64,000 nt of DNA from Lepus europaeus. Its lineage: Eukaryota; Chordata; Mammalia; Lagomorpha; Leporidae. Numbering within the stretch: position 1 is the first letter of the stretch; each line of letters opens with the position of its first letter. This document shows, in pieces, positions 51,232 through 62,177 of this stretch. Both the position numbers and the translations under genes were made by a program. Location: NCBI RefSeq assembly GCF_033115175.1, contig NC_084832.1, forward strand, positions 12,203,342 through 12,267,341. Reading direction: 5' to 3'. Below the pieces are notes generated by a model. That model ran no database searches and had not been told where the DNA came from. It saw only the letters and a program-made list of their open reading frames with translations.

Positions 51232-51560
51232 GTTAGAAGCAGAGCTGCCGCCTGTGACGCTGGCATCCCCCATGAGCAACTGTCAAGTCCTGGCTATTCC
51301 CTTTCCACTTCAGCTCCCCGCTGGTGCACCTGGGAAAGCAGTGGAAGATGGCCCAAGTGCCTGGGTCCCTGCACCCATATGGGGAACCTGGATGAAGCTC
51401 CTGGCTCCTGGCTTCAGCCTGGTCCAGCCCCGGCCATTGAGGTCATTTGAAAAGTGAACCAGCAGATGGAAAGTCTCAATCTCTCTGTCTCCTTCCCCCT
51501 CTCTTTCTCCCTCCTTTCCTCTCCCTTCCTCTCAAATAAATGAACAAATCCTTTAAAAAA
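51232..51560 (+). mobile_element. CSINE, plus
   Basis: GCTGCCGCCTGTGACGCTGG, GAAGATGGCCCAAGTGCCTG, AAATAAATGAACAAATCCTTT tail. The first bases of the 5' end are missing. Confidence 0.88.
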
Positions 51561-51565
51561 GAAAA

Positions 51566-51745
51566 TGTACTTGAGTCCCTGCCACCCACAGGAGACTTGG
51601 GCAGAGATCCTGGCTTTAGCCTGGCCCTGCCCTTGCTGGTACAGGATTTGGGGAGTAAGCGGGGGTGGAAGATCTCTCTTTCTCTCTGTCTCTGTCACTC
51701 TCTGCCTTTCAAGTAAGTAAATAAATAGATCTTTTAAAAAAAAAT
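51566..51745 (+). mobile_element. CSINE 3' fragment, plus
   Basis: GAGTCCCTGCCACCCACAGG, GATTTGGGGAGTAAGC, CAAGTAAGTAAATAAATAG tail. Confidence 0.75.
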
Positions 51746-51861
51746 CTGAGCTCCATAGTCCTTTATCTTGAGCATTTTTGGAGTTGTTGCATGTGCTCAT
51801 GCTTTCATTAATTGTCATTTAGATATGTACGTTGTGAAGCTGATTACATATACTTTTGTTA

Positions 51862-52160
51862 AGGATTTATTTTTTGTATATTTGAAAGGTAGAGTTAGGG
51901 AGAGGGAGAGATGCAGAGAGAATCTTCCGCCTGCTGGTTCACTCCCCATGTGGCCACAGCCACCGGGACTGGGCCAGGCGGAAGCCATGAACTGAGGACT
52001 CCATCTGGGTCTCCCATGTGTGTGGCCGCGGCTGAAGCACTTGAACCATCACCTGCTGCTTCCCATGGGGAGCTGGATCAGAAGTAGAGCAGCTGGAACT
52101 CAAACTGGCGCCCACAACGGCACTGCAGGTGGCAACTGCTACACCACAGCTCGGCCCCAT
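51862..52160 (-). mobile_element. CSINE, minus
   Basis: AAGGATTTATTTTTTGTATATTTG start, GGTCTCCCATGTGTGTGGCC, end ACACCACAGCTCGGCCCC. Confidence 0.88.
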
Positions 52161-52253
52161 CAGATAAATCAGTCTTCAAAAAAGAACCCAGTAAATAGAC
52201 ATGAAAAGATACACACACACACACACAGAGTTAATCCCAAAGGCTTCATCTAT

Positions 52254-52560
52254 GGGGATTTATTTATTTATTTGAAAGCCAGAGTTAACAGAGAGAGAGA
52301 GAGAATCTTCCATCCACTGGTTCACTCCCCAGATGGCTGCAACAGCCAGGGCTGGGAAGTCAAAGACAGGAGCCAGGAGCTTTATCTGTGTCTCCCATGT
52401 GGGGGCAGGGGACCATGGACTTGGGCCATTTTCTACTGCTTTCTCAGGCGCATTAGTAGGGAGCTGGATAGGAAGTGGAGCAGCTGAGACACAAACTGGA
52501 GCCCACCTGGGATGCTGGTATCACAGGCAGTACTTAATCTGCGGTACCACAGGGCCTCAT
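52254..52560 (-). mobile_element. CSINE, minus
   Basis: GGATTTATTTATTTATTTG start, body, end GGTACCACAGGGCCTCA. Confidence 0.88.
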
Positions 52561-52912
52561 ACCTGTTTACTGTTGAAACACATTTGGATTATTTATGGTG
52601 TTGGGTGATGATGAATAGAGCTGCTGTAAACATTGTAAATAGGTTTCTACGTGAAGAAAGTTTTCATGTTTCTAGGGCCGATCCCTAGCCATGCACCGGT
52701 GGGGTCACATGGCAGGCATGTGTTTGATTTTATAAGAAGCTGCCAGACTGTATTCCTGAGTGTCCGTACCCCAGCAACAAGCGAGAGTTCTAGTTGCTCC
52801 ACTTCCTGTCAGCACTTCATAGTGCCAGTTTTCTCTTTTGTTTTGAGGCATCATAATAGATGTGTTACTCTTGTTTTTAGTTATCTGATTTCAGGTTTCT
52901 GAGTATTATAAA
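52561..52912 (-). mobile_element. Old L1 3'-end fragment, minus
   Basis: GAATAGAGCTGCTGTAAACAT, GGGGTCACATGGCAGGCATG, CCAGACTGTATTCCTGAGTG, CACTTCCTGTCAGCACTTCA follow the antisense L1 order also seen at 30,230-30,450. Confidence 0.65.
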
Positions 52913-52959
52913 AATCAGTTTTGATAATCCTTGAATAAGTTACTGAATTAATTTTTTTT

Positions 52960-53095
52960 TGTATAAGAGTACTTCAACAAGGTTATGGAAAGTGGAATTA
53001 AATTTATTTTGGTACAAAAATTTTTGAAACCCATGCATCATTGGCGGCTCATATGCATTTTTCAAGAACTTTTTTGAAAAACCCCTGTATATCTG
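52960..53095. mobile_element. Short palindromic mariner-like MITE
   Basis: GAGTACTTCAACAAGGTTAT at the left; ATTTTTGAAACCCATGCATC and CAAGAACTTTTTTGAAAAAC at the right. Same arrangement as the split copy at 9,937-10,375. Family not assigned. Confidence 0.5.
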
Positions 53096-54260
53096 CTACA
53101 AATATGGTGATTTCTGCATTTGAGTATTTTATACTGAAAAACAAAACCAGAATATCACATAGAAGTCATTAAATCCGAGCAGCTGAGAGCTAGTGCCTGG
53201 GGAAGGGTGGCAGAATGAGTGAAACAGTCCTCTGCAGTGACCCCTCCGTCGCACACGTCCCAGGAGCGTCTCGTACGTTCCAGGAGCGTCTCATACGTCC
53301 CGGGAGTGTCTCGTTCTTGTACCGTTAATGAACGCTGAGGCCACATCTGATTATCCTGCTGGTTTTCTGTTGGCCAGATTCATCAATAAACAGTTCATTG
53401 CATGAGAGCAGATTGGATATAAGTGGACAGTACTCTCTGGACTGTCTGAATTACAGTGTGCGCCATTGTGGTTTAAAGAACAGGCCACTGTGATGTGTCT
53501 AGCAGCAGTCAAAGCTTGCATTTTTTACCTTATTAAAGCACGGTGAACTCAGGAAGAAAACCACTTGAAATATCCACTTGTGAACTAAAGATCTCCTGTC
53601 TTTCTCTTTGGGTGACCTAGGCACCGTGGCCCCTGGTTACTTCACAGTGTGCAGCTGGCTCCAGGATCAGTTACCAGAATGCCCCTGTTAACGGTTCGCA
53701 TCGTCTCACTCCCTCTGTCACACGAGCTGTTCCAGTCTCTGGGTGCACAGAGTCATTGCTGAGGGAGGCCCCGTGTGTGATTGCAGGCCTCATCCGGGAG
53801 CTGCTGGGTTAAGCTTCCAGTTGGTGGTGGGCTGTGGAAAGCAAGAAGTGATTTCCAGCGTCTGCTCAGCAGTGAGGTGGCTCAGGGGTTCTGCTTTGAG
53901 ACTTGAATCTTCCTCACGTTGCTTGGAGTTAGCCCTACTGACAGATCTTCTTCCTACCACAGGGCACTGGAGCTGGCTGGGAGGGTGGAGGGCAGGTGGT
54001 CCGTGGGCTCCGGAGCTGGATGTGGTCTGAAGGGAAAGACTGGTTCAGAGCTGCAGGGAAGTGGGGTGAGCTTCGGCAGCCAGGTCAGTTACGGCAAGGA
54101 ACACATTCGTTGACTGTTGACGTCTGCTGCGATTGGAGTAAGTCAGAGTGAAGGACTGTCAGGATGGCACCTCCGTTGGACTTTGTTACATTTAAAATGT
54201 GGTTTGCGGGTCCTTTAGAAATTGGTTGAATAAAGTCATACGTGCACATAAGAATACACA
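53096..54260. other. No gene recognised
   Basis: Unique-looking except for a small tandem repeat at 53,257-53,316. Confidence 0.5.
53257..53316. repeat. Three tandem 20-bp units
   Basis: GTCCCAGGAGCGTCTCGTAC and two variants in direct tandem (2 to 4 differences). Confidence 0.9.
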
Positions 54261-54280
54261 CGTGTGTGTGTGTGTGTACA
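54256..54280. repeat. (TG)n microsatellite
   Basis: CACACGTGTGTGTGTGTGTG run. Confidence 0.85.
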
Positions 54281-54343
54281 GATAGATAGGGTTGGGCAGA
54301 AGGGATAATGGAAATGGGTTTTAGAATACCAGCCTTATACACC

Positions 54344-54361
54344 TGCTGCCCCCTGGTGGCA
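54344..54361 (-). promoter_or_regulatory. Strong CTCF-like motif, minus
   Basis: Minus strand reads TGCCACCAGGGGGCAGCA, essentially the canonical CTCF core. Lies in unique sequence about 15 kb downstream of the CpG island. Confidence 0.6.
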
Positions 54362-54834
54362 GCGTATTGAGCAGTGCAGTTCAGAGGTAAGGGCCAGGGG
54401 AAGCCAGTGGCCTTCCTGAGGGCTGGAGCTGGGAGGCGTGGTCTCCCTTTACCCGTGATCACCGCTTGTGTTACTACCTGTGTTTTCTTAGGCAGATCTT
54501 TCAGTGCAGAGCCCAGATTTCACCTTCTCCAGCGTGACACTCAATTTCTAAAGCGTTTTTCAACTTCAGTACCTGTGACAGCGATGCCATCGGCGAGTAT
54601 GGTAGAAAGGAAGATGTCAAGTTCTGCTTTCCCCGTGGGCAGCTGGATCATAATAGATCCAGGTACTCTGTCAGGAAAGCAGGTCGTAGCGTGTGTCTGA
54701 AAGTTCGACACTGGTTCAGCTCCGGCTCAGCCTGCGTACAGGCCTGCCTGCCTGCAGCCCGGCCCGTGGCTCGTTAGTAGGATGACCCTGCTTTATCATG
54801 AAAAGATCGAAAGTTCCATCGATTTAAACGATTC

Positions 54835-55300
54835 TGTTTTTGGTTGTGGAACAAAGCACGCACACGTTTCCGTCGTGACCATTTGTAAGTGTGCGGCTCA
54901 GCGTTTACGTTGTTGAGCAGCCAGCCTCAGAACTTCTCCAGCCGGCACAACTGACACTCCAGCCCCATCACACAGCACCGTTTCCCCGTGCCCCCGCCCC
55001 AGAAACTAGCGTTCTGCTTCCTGTCTCCATGGCCTTGACTGCTGTAGATACCTAATGCGAGTGTAACCATACAGTGTGTGTTGGGGGGGGGGGGGGGCTT
55101 GTTTCCCTTAGCATAATGTTAGCATGTTGTACATGTTGTAGCATGGGTCAGAACTTCCTTCCTTGATAAAGCCGAGTGAGTTTCCATTTCTGTGTATGCA
55201 CCTCATTCTGTTTATCCATTCATCCTTTGATGGATGGGTACCTGGGCTGCTTCCACCTCTCAGCCATGGTGAGTGACGCCATGACCGTGGGTGTGCCACG
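54835..55300 (-). mobile_element. Old L1 3'-UTR, minus
   Basis: CCATTTGTAAGTGTGCGGCT, TTCTGCTTCCTGTCTCCATG, CTTAGCATAATGTTAGCATG, TTGTAGCATGGGTCAGAACT, TTTATCCATTCATCCTTTGA follow the well-known antisense L1M order. A G15 run (55,083-55,097) has grown inside it. Confidence 0.8.
55083..55097 (+). repeat. Run of 15 G
   Basis: Uninterrupted G-run within an old L1. Confidence 0.95.
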
Positions 55301-55345
55301 GTTGCTAACCCAGAAAAGGACTTGCACGGTTTTTTCTTGTGTGTG

Positions 55346-57567
55346 CAGGATTTCATTGTGAAGGGAACAAGTCGACTGTTCCAGTAACCAGTGTCTGGCT
55401 GGTTGTGTGGGTAAGGGTGTTTTCTGTGCGGGTTCGTAGAGCCAGTGGCCAGGGCTGGCCGTGTGTAGACTGCAGTGACCCAGTGACTTTCATGTGTGTT
55501 GAGTAGCCCGAGCCACAGCTGGAGCTTGTGAGGTAGGCGAAGGGAGAATTTCTGTCCCCGTTTTAGGGCCACCAGGACTCTGAGCCAAGTGCGTCACCCA
55601 GGAGCCACACCTAATGCAGTCCTCTGATTCCCACTGGTGTACACAGCCTGTAGAAGCCTGGGCACCTTCCCAAGGCAGGGGCCACCAGGAATCAGCGCTT
55701 TCCAAACAGCTCCTCCTCGCACTCACAAGCGACAGGCACTTGGGTGCTCTCACACGCCTCACTCCACACTCCTCAAGGTGTTGGGGTCTCACTGGGCCAA
55801 GAAGGAGCCTGAGGCACAGAGGTCTGGTCACTCGCCCAGGTCTCAGGCAAAGGCCCCGCCCCCAGTGCGGGCAGGGTGGAGGTGTGGGGGGCGTCCTGGG
55901 GCCCACGCTGACCCAGGTTGTTCCAGGTGAGGGGTTGTTCCTCCCGAAGCTGCTGCCCTCCCAGTCTGCAGTTGACGGTGCCATGGCCCATTGCTTCCAA
56001 GTCGGCAGCACCAGCCAGACACCCTCCACGGCGAGGCCTGGCTCCAGAGTGCGCCAGGAGGAGGGCAGAGAGGCAGGAGGCGGGGCTGTTCTGAGGCCTG
56101 CAGTTTGCCACGAATCAAGGAATCTTGCTTAGGCCAGCAAGTGATACGCAGAAAGAAACGTGGAACAAAGTTCAAGAAGTTTTATAGGTAGCTAGTGGGG
56201 CAGTAAAAGCAGCAAGGGGTCAGAAGTGCTGACCCCAGGAGTTAAAGTGTCCCAAGAATATTAATGTTTAATGAGGCGCGGGTGAGGGTGGCTGAGCGTC
56301 GACCTTGGGCACAGTCGGCCGGCGAGGAGGAGGAGGTGAGTGTTGGGGGGCTGGGTGAACAAGGGTGTGCGTGACCGAGGGGTGGTCCTGGGGCATGTGC
56401 TTGTGGTTACTGACGCCCCCTGGGGGAGGCGAGGGAGCGCAGGCTGATCCTGACCGATTCTCAGCACACGCGCGCCAGTCCCGTTGGGTCACGTGCCCAG
56501 ACTCTGTAGGACACCTTCCCAGAAGCACACGGACAGCAGATCCTTGGCCGGGAGTCCAGGGGAACGGAGACAGGCACCTGTCCGTGTCTGGACTCTGTCA
56601 GGGTTTAATGTTTTTGCCGTGGATTCACATAACACATTCCCAACTGGTGCAGGCGTGGGTCACTGTCACCACCCAAAGGATCGGCAGGGCAGGATGGAGA
56701 GCACCTCGCGGGAAGGAACTCACCTCGCTGGGGAGCCGAGAGAACCAGTTACTTAGGTCTGTGCCTGTGTCTGCACCAGTGGGGCGTGGGGTACCCCAGA
56801 GGGACACAGACTCTCCAGATGTCTGCACAGCACCACCAGGTGCCCGGCTGTTTGCGTCCACGAGTGATTTCCAGGCCCTGCCCTCGACTCCTTTACTTGC
56901 AGGGTGGATGGCCCACTGGTGAGTCAGGCGCTGCGCCCGGGGCCTAGTGACAGGTGTCGGAGTTGCCCTTGGCTTACCCTGGAGAGCGTTGGCAGCCCCC
57001 TTGCCTCGGAGGAGGGGCGGGGAAGGCCCAGGATGTCAGAAGGCCCTTTAGTGGGGCATGAGGAGTTGTGCACACTGAGTGCAGTGGGCGGGCTTTGGTG
57101 TTGCTGGTGCTGAACCCGGCTTCTTGTAGAGCCTGAGTGCATGGCGTGGCCGGTTGGTCAGCCGGGCTGCAGCAGAGTGTGCGTTGTGGACAAGCGGGTC
57201 GTGTCCCCATCCCTCATCCCCGAGCACACAGGGAAGAGCTGGCACTTCGTGCCTCTTGAGTAAGCGCTGTAAGGCGTTCCCCGAGGGGCAGCGTGGTGAT
57301 GGCTGCAGGACAGTTTGACTCTGGTGCAACGAGCCCAGGGCTCCGCTCCAGTCAGCTTCAAGGGGGTGAGAGGGGCCAGCAGGCCGTCCCGGGCCCGTCC
57401 CTCGTCTGGGAGCTGATGTCAGAGCTCTGCTCCCCCGGGCCACCTGCAGAACTCGGGCTCCTGGATTGCCAGGACCAGGAGCTGCTCTGGTGGAGGCCGC
57501 GGGGAAGGCAGTCGCTAGCACCTGGGTTCCCTGCTCAGTATGCTGCTCGTCTCCGTCACTTTCTTTT
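55346..57567. other. GC-rich unique stretch, no gene recognised
   Basis: 2.2 kb without SINEs. Frames up to 185 codons occur on both strands but overlap and show no domain. A CTCF-like motif lies at 56,413. Confidence 0.45.
56413..56428 (-). promoter_or_regulatory. CTCF-like motif, minus
   Basis: Minus strand reads CCCCCAGGGGGCGTCA, a fair CTCF core. By eye only. Confidence 0.4.
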
Positions 57568-57873
57568 TTAAAGATTTATTTATTTACTTGAAAGAGTTAA
57601 AGAGAGACAGAGATTTTCCATCCACTGGTTCACTCCCCAGATGGCTGCAGCAGCCAGGGCTGGGCTGGGCAGAAGCCAGGAGCCAGGAGCTTCCTCCTGG
57701 TCTCCCATATGGGTGCAGGGGCCCAAGCACTTGGGCCATCTTCCACTGCTGTCCCAGGCCATGATTGGGGAGCTGGATCGGAAGAGGAGCATCCAGGACA
57801 CGAAACGGCACCCATATGGGAGGCCGGTGTCACAGGCGGCAGCTTTGCCCGCTTCGCCACAGCGCCAGCCCCG
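57568..57873 (-). mobile_element. CSINE, minus
   Basis: AAAGATTTATTTATTTACTTG start, body, end CGCCACAGCGCCAGCCCC. Confidence 0.92.
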
Positions 57874-59111
57874 TTGTTTCCCACACTTGGAGTAATGTGC
57901 ACATCCTCACCTTGAAGCATCAGGAAGGGGCTCCCATGTGCTGTTCATAGGGGTAAACTGAAGCCAGCTCTGAGGGGCCACCCTTTGCAGGAGGCAGGCA
58001 AGTGTCAGTGCCTCGCCCGTTTTAGACTCGGTCCTGGCGTATGTGGTGGGCGCCACCTTTAGGGTGTGGTTTTTCTCTTCCTTCTGTCCGGTAGGTTGGG
58101 GTCTCCCTGCACGCTAGATGAAGGGCTTCTCCCACTCGCTGGTGGCTCTCCGAGGAACGCCCGGCCGCGCGGGCGGGTTTGCAGTCTGTAAACGCCCCCA
58201 TTCTTTCCTCTGACAGCTGGACAGCTCTTCTCTGAGCTGGCACCCCAGCTCCTGGGCTAAGTCCCAGGCGGCAGCACCATCACTTGTGGCGCCCGTGGTT
58301 CTGTGACCCCTTTGGTGGCCCTCACTGTCCATTGTCCTCACAACTGTGGGGTCGCCCTGCGTCTGGCTCGGGCAGGGGCTGGGCCGCCAGGTGCATCTGC
58401 CGGAGCATAGAGTCTCCAGGGTTTCCAGGCTTGATGAAGGAGCTCATTTTCCCAATGGGCAGCAGAGTGGCAGGGTTGGGCGTGGACACCGTCTCTAACA
58501 TCACACTCGGCTTATCCAGGACGGCCCACCAATCTAGGTTACGTGAAGAAATGGAGATGTTGGTCACAAAACCCCAGGCAGCTGAAGGGAGGCAGCTGAA
58601 GGGAGGCCTTGGCCAGTGACGTGGGCAGGAGGGAATGGAAAGGACAACGGGTGCTTGGCACGAATGTGTGTACCCTTGAACTCCCTCTAGGCCTGGCTGA
58701 GGAGACGACGTGGGGCCCACAGCCCACGTGCGTGGCTGGGCCTGGAGCCTGGGGCTGTGGGTTCCCTGTTGCTCCGGAAGCACGGTTGAGTTACACTGAG
58801 AGAGGAAAAGGCAGGGAGACTCCCGGCCGTCGTCACTCAGCTTGGAGCAGAGGGGAATGGGCAGGCTGGGCCGGCAGAGGAGAGGGGACTGGTGGGCACT
58901 GGCACTCCGCACAGCACTCGGGTGGCGACAGAACGACGGCGCTCAAATGCTGACGATCGGCTGTCTGGCTTCCTTTCCCACATAAATCGGCTTCTGGACT
59001 TCATGCAGTAAAATTCACCAGTGAGTATTTAAAGTTCAGTGCTTCTTCCTTAGAAGTTCGGTGAACTCTGTATTCTCATGTAGGCACGGCCGTGGTCAAC
59101 ATGCAGCATGT
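57874..59111. other. No gene recognised
   Basis: GC-rich unique sequence. A small duplication AGGCAGCTGAAGGG occurs twice in tandem near 58,577-58,606. Confidence 0.45.
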
Positions 59112-59942
59112 GGCCTCACCACAGCCTCCCTGTGCCCCTGCGCCCAGCCTGCCCCACCACAGCCTCCCTGTGCCCCTGCGCCCAGCCTGCCCCACCACAG
59201 CCTCCCTGTGTCCCTGCGCCCAGCCTGCCCCACCAAGCCTCCCTGTGCCCCTGTGCCCCTGCGCCCAGCCTGTCCCACCACAGCCTCCCTGTGCCCCTGC
59301 GCCCCTGTGCCCAGCCTGCTCCACCACAGCCTCCCTGCACCCCTGCGCCCAGCCTGCCCCACCACAGCCTCCCTGTGCCCCGGTGCCCAGCCTACCCCAC
59401 CACAGCCTCCCTGCACCCCTGCGCCCAGCCTGCCCCACGACAGCCTCCCTGCGCCCCTGCGCCCAGCCTGCCCCACAACAGCCTCCCTGCACCCCTGCGC
59501 CCAGCCTGCCCCACCACAGCCTCCCTGTGCCCCTGTGCCCCTGCGCCCAGCCTGCCCCACCACAGCCTCCCTGCGCCCCTGCGCCCAGCCTGCCCCACCA
59601 CAGCCTCCCTGCGCCCCTGCGCCCAGCCTGCCCCACCACAGCCTCCCTGTGCCCCTGTGCACAGCCTGCCCCACCACAGCCTCCCTGTGCCCCTGCGCCC
59701 AGCCTGCCCCACCACAGCCTCCCTGTGCCCCTGCGCCCAGCCTGCCCCACCACAGCCTCCCTGTGCCCCTGCGCCCAGCCTTCCCCACCACAGCCTCCCT
59801 GTGCCCCATGCCCAGCCTGCCCCACCACAGCCTCCCTGTGCCCCTGTGCACAGCCTGCCCCACCACAGCCTCCCTGTGCTCCTGCGCCCAGCCTGCCCCA
59901 CCAAGCCTCCCTGTGCCCCTGTGCCCCTGCGCCCAGCCTGCT
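59112..59942. repeat. Minisatellite, about 22 units of 38 bp
   Basis: Units read CCCCACCACAGCCTCCCTG followed by TGCCCCTGCGCCCAGCCTG. Some units carry an extra TGCCCCTG block or lack ACC. C-rich on the plus strand and free of stops in most frames, giving 250-349-codon frames on both strands that are not genes. Confidence 0.97.
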
Positions 59943-59984
59943 CTCACTGGCAGCAGCCCCCAGCAGCCACTGTGATTTCTGTCC

Positions 59985-60390
59985 CTATGATTCGCCTTTT
60001 CCAGAATGCCAGTGGAATTGTACAGTACGAGTCTGGCTTTTCTCACTCAGCACGCGTGTTTGTGGCTCAGCCACATGATCACGTGTGTGTAACTCGACTT
60101 GTTTATGCATTGTCGAGCTGTTGGACATTTGGGTTGTTTCTGGCTGTTGGCCGTTAACCGGGAGAACTGCTGTAGCCCTTCGTGTACAGGTCTCCGTGCA
60201 CACATATGATTCCGTTTGTCTTGGGAATATCCCTGAGAGCGGTTAGGTTGCGGGGCTCCACGGTCAGTGCATTTTTAAGTCTATCAGATGCCGGCAGGCG
60301 GTTTTCCAAAGTTGCTGCACCACCGGCATTCCCGGAAGCAGGGTCTGAGGGTTCCAGTTAACGGCAGCCCTGCCAGACTTCAGCCAGTCT
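59985..60390 (-). mobile_element. Old L1 3'-UTR, minus
   Basis: CCAGAATGCCAGTGGAATTG, CTTTTCTCACTCAGCACGCG, GTTGGACATTTGGGTTGTTT, TTTTCCAAAGTTGCTGCACC: antisense L1M order. Confidence 0.75.
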
Positions 60391-60447
60391 CCTCAACTGG
60401 GCCGTCCTAGCAGGTGCCTGATGCAGCCCAGCGTGGTGTGGTTTTTT

Positions 60448-60485
60448 AAGATTCATTTATTTATTTGAAAGGCAGAGTTACAGAG

Positions 60486-60527
<42 letters not shown>

Positions 60528-60775
60528 TTCATATGCTGGTTCACTCCCCAAATGGCCACAATGGCTGGAGCTGGGCCCATCCGAAGCCAGAGGCTTCTTC
60601 TGGGTCTCCCACGTGGGTGCAGGGGCCCAAGCACTTAGGCTATCCTCCGCTGCTTTCCCAGGCCATAGCAGAGAGCTGGGTCAGAAGTGGAGCAGCCAGG
60701 TCCCGAACTGGCACCCATATGGGATGCTGGCGCTGCAGGCAGCAGCTTTACCCACTATGCCACAGTGTTACCCAC
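60448..60775 (-). mobile_element. CSINE, minus, with (GA)n
   Basis: AAGATTCATTTATTTATTTG start, GA run at 60,491-60,524, body, end ATGCCACAGTGTTACCC. Confidence 0.9.
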
Positions 60776-61290
60776 CCCTCCCACCCCCCTGCCTCCCAGG
60801 GTGGTTTTGGTCTGACTTCCCTGATAGGACGGAGAGCGTGCCCTAGCCACATGGAGTGTCTTTCCGTGTGCACACATGACGCACCCACATCTGGGACAGA
60901 GTTACCTGTTGCATTGTTTGCCCACTTGCCCTGTGGATTTTCGAGTTCTCCGTGGACCCCAGGTACAGCGGCAGCTCCGTGCTTGCCTCCTTGGTTCCGT
61001 TGCAGAGCAGACTCGGCTCTGGTGCAGGCGGCAGATTCACGCTTCCCGTTTGTGCTTGCTGTCTCCTGTGCAGACGCTTCGTCGCTGGAGCTTCAGCTCT
61101 GTGCTTGGATGAACCGAGCGGCTGGAGGTGCAGGGGATGGGGCCGGTGTATTTGTGCCACGTGGATCCGCAGCTGCTTGGGCTCCCTGAGCTTAAAGGGC
61201 TCTCCATTCCCCACTGAGCTCCTGGGCACCTTTGCTTGACCACTGTTGTCCATACGAGTACGGGGCTACTTCCGGGCCGGCTGTCCTGCT
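60776..61290. other. No gene recognised
   Basis: Nothing supported beyond possible further L1 remnants. Confidence 0.4.
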
Positions 61291-61294
61291 CCAT

Positions 61295-61480
61295 TGATTG
61301 AACTCCTTTTTCTTTTATTGAGATAGAATTCACATACCATAAAAGTCAACACTATAAAGTGTGCAGGTGGGTGGTTTCTTAGTGTATTCACACCTTGGGC
61401 AGCCACCACCACTAATTCCACATCACTTTCATTACCCCCAAAAGGCTGTCCCATTGTCTTGATGTCTCCTTTTCATCTTG
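61295..61480 (-). mobile_element. Old L1M 3'-UTR fragment, minus
   Basis: TTATTGAGATAGAATTCACA, CATACCATAAAAGTCAACAC, GCAGCCACCACCACTAATTC: the block that lies next to the part seen at 54,835-55,000. Confidence 0.75.
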
Positions 61481-61667
61481 GATCTAATGCCACACTGACG
61501 TCTTCATTGTGGCTTGTAGTAAGTATTGAAATATAAACTTTGTTCAGCTTTTTCAGTGTTGCCTTGGCTGTTCTAGATGCTTTTAACTTTTGTGTACATC
61601 TTTGAATCAGTTCATCAATTTCTACACAAAAGAAACAACTGCTGGGACTTCTATTAAGATGGGTCCA

Positions 61668-61954
61668 TCACACCGGGTTCTAGTCCCGGTTGGGGTGCCG
61701 GATTCTACCCCCGTTGCCCCTCTTCCAGGCCAGCTCTCTGCTATGGCCTGGGAAGGCAGTGGAGGATGGCCCAAGTGCTTGGGCCCTTCACCCGCATGGG
61801 AGACCAGGAGAAGCGCCTGGCTCCTGGCTTCGGATCAGTGCAGTACGCTGGCCACAGCAGCCATTGGAGGGTGAACCAACGGCAAAAGGAAGACCTTTCT
61901 CTCTGTCTCTCTCTCACTTTCCACTCTGCCTGTCAAAAAAAAAAAAAAAAAAAA
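61668..61954 (+). mobile_element. Young CSINE, plus, 5'-truncated, perfect TSD
   Basis: Starts within the element (TCACACCGGGTTCTAGTCCC); ends CTGCCTGTC plus A-run. TSD AAGATGGGTCCA at 61,656-61,667 and 61,955-61,966. Confidence 0.95.
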
Positions 61955-61966
61955 AAGATGGGTCCA

Positions 61967-62165
61967 GCATTGTGCTACAGCAGATTAAGCTGAGACTTGG
62001 CCACTGGAATCCCACCTTGGAGCACCAGTTCAAGTCCCAGATGCTCTATTGCTGGTCCAGTTCCCTGACAACACACCTGGGAATGCAGTGGAAGACAGCC
62101 CAAGTGTTTGGGCCCTGCACCCATGCGGAGGACCCAGATGGAGCTCCTGCCACTGTGCAAGGTTT
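61967..62165 (+). mobile_element. Older CSINE 5' part, plus
   Basis: GGGTCCAGCATTGTGCTACAG, GAGCACCAGTTCAAGTCCC, CACCCATGCGGAGGACCC. The younger SINE integrated at its 5' end. Confidence 0.8.
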
Positions 62166-62177
62166 TTTGTTTGTTTG

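Noticed and set aside
59061-60157. Overlapping 250-349-codon frames on both strands (proline-rich or glycine-rich)
   Set aside because: They arise from a stop-free 38-bp tandem unit read in different frames; no coding signature.
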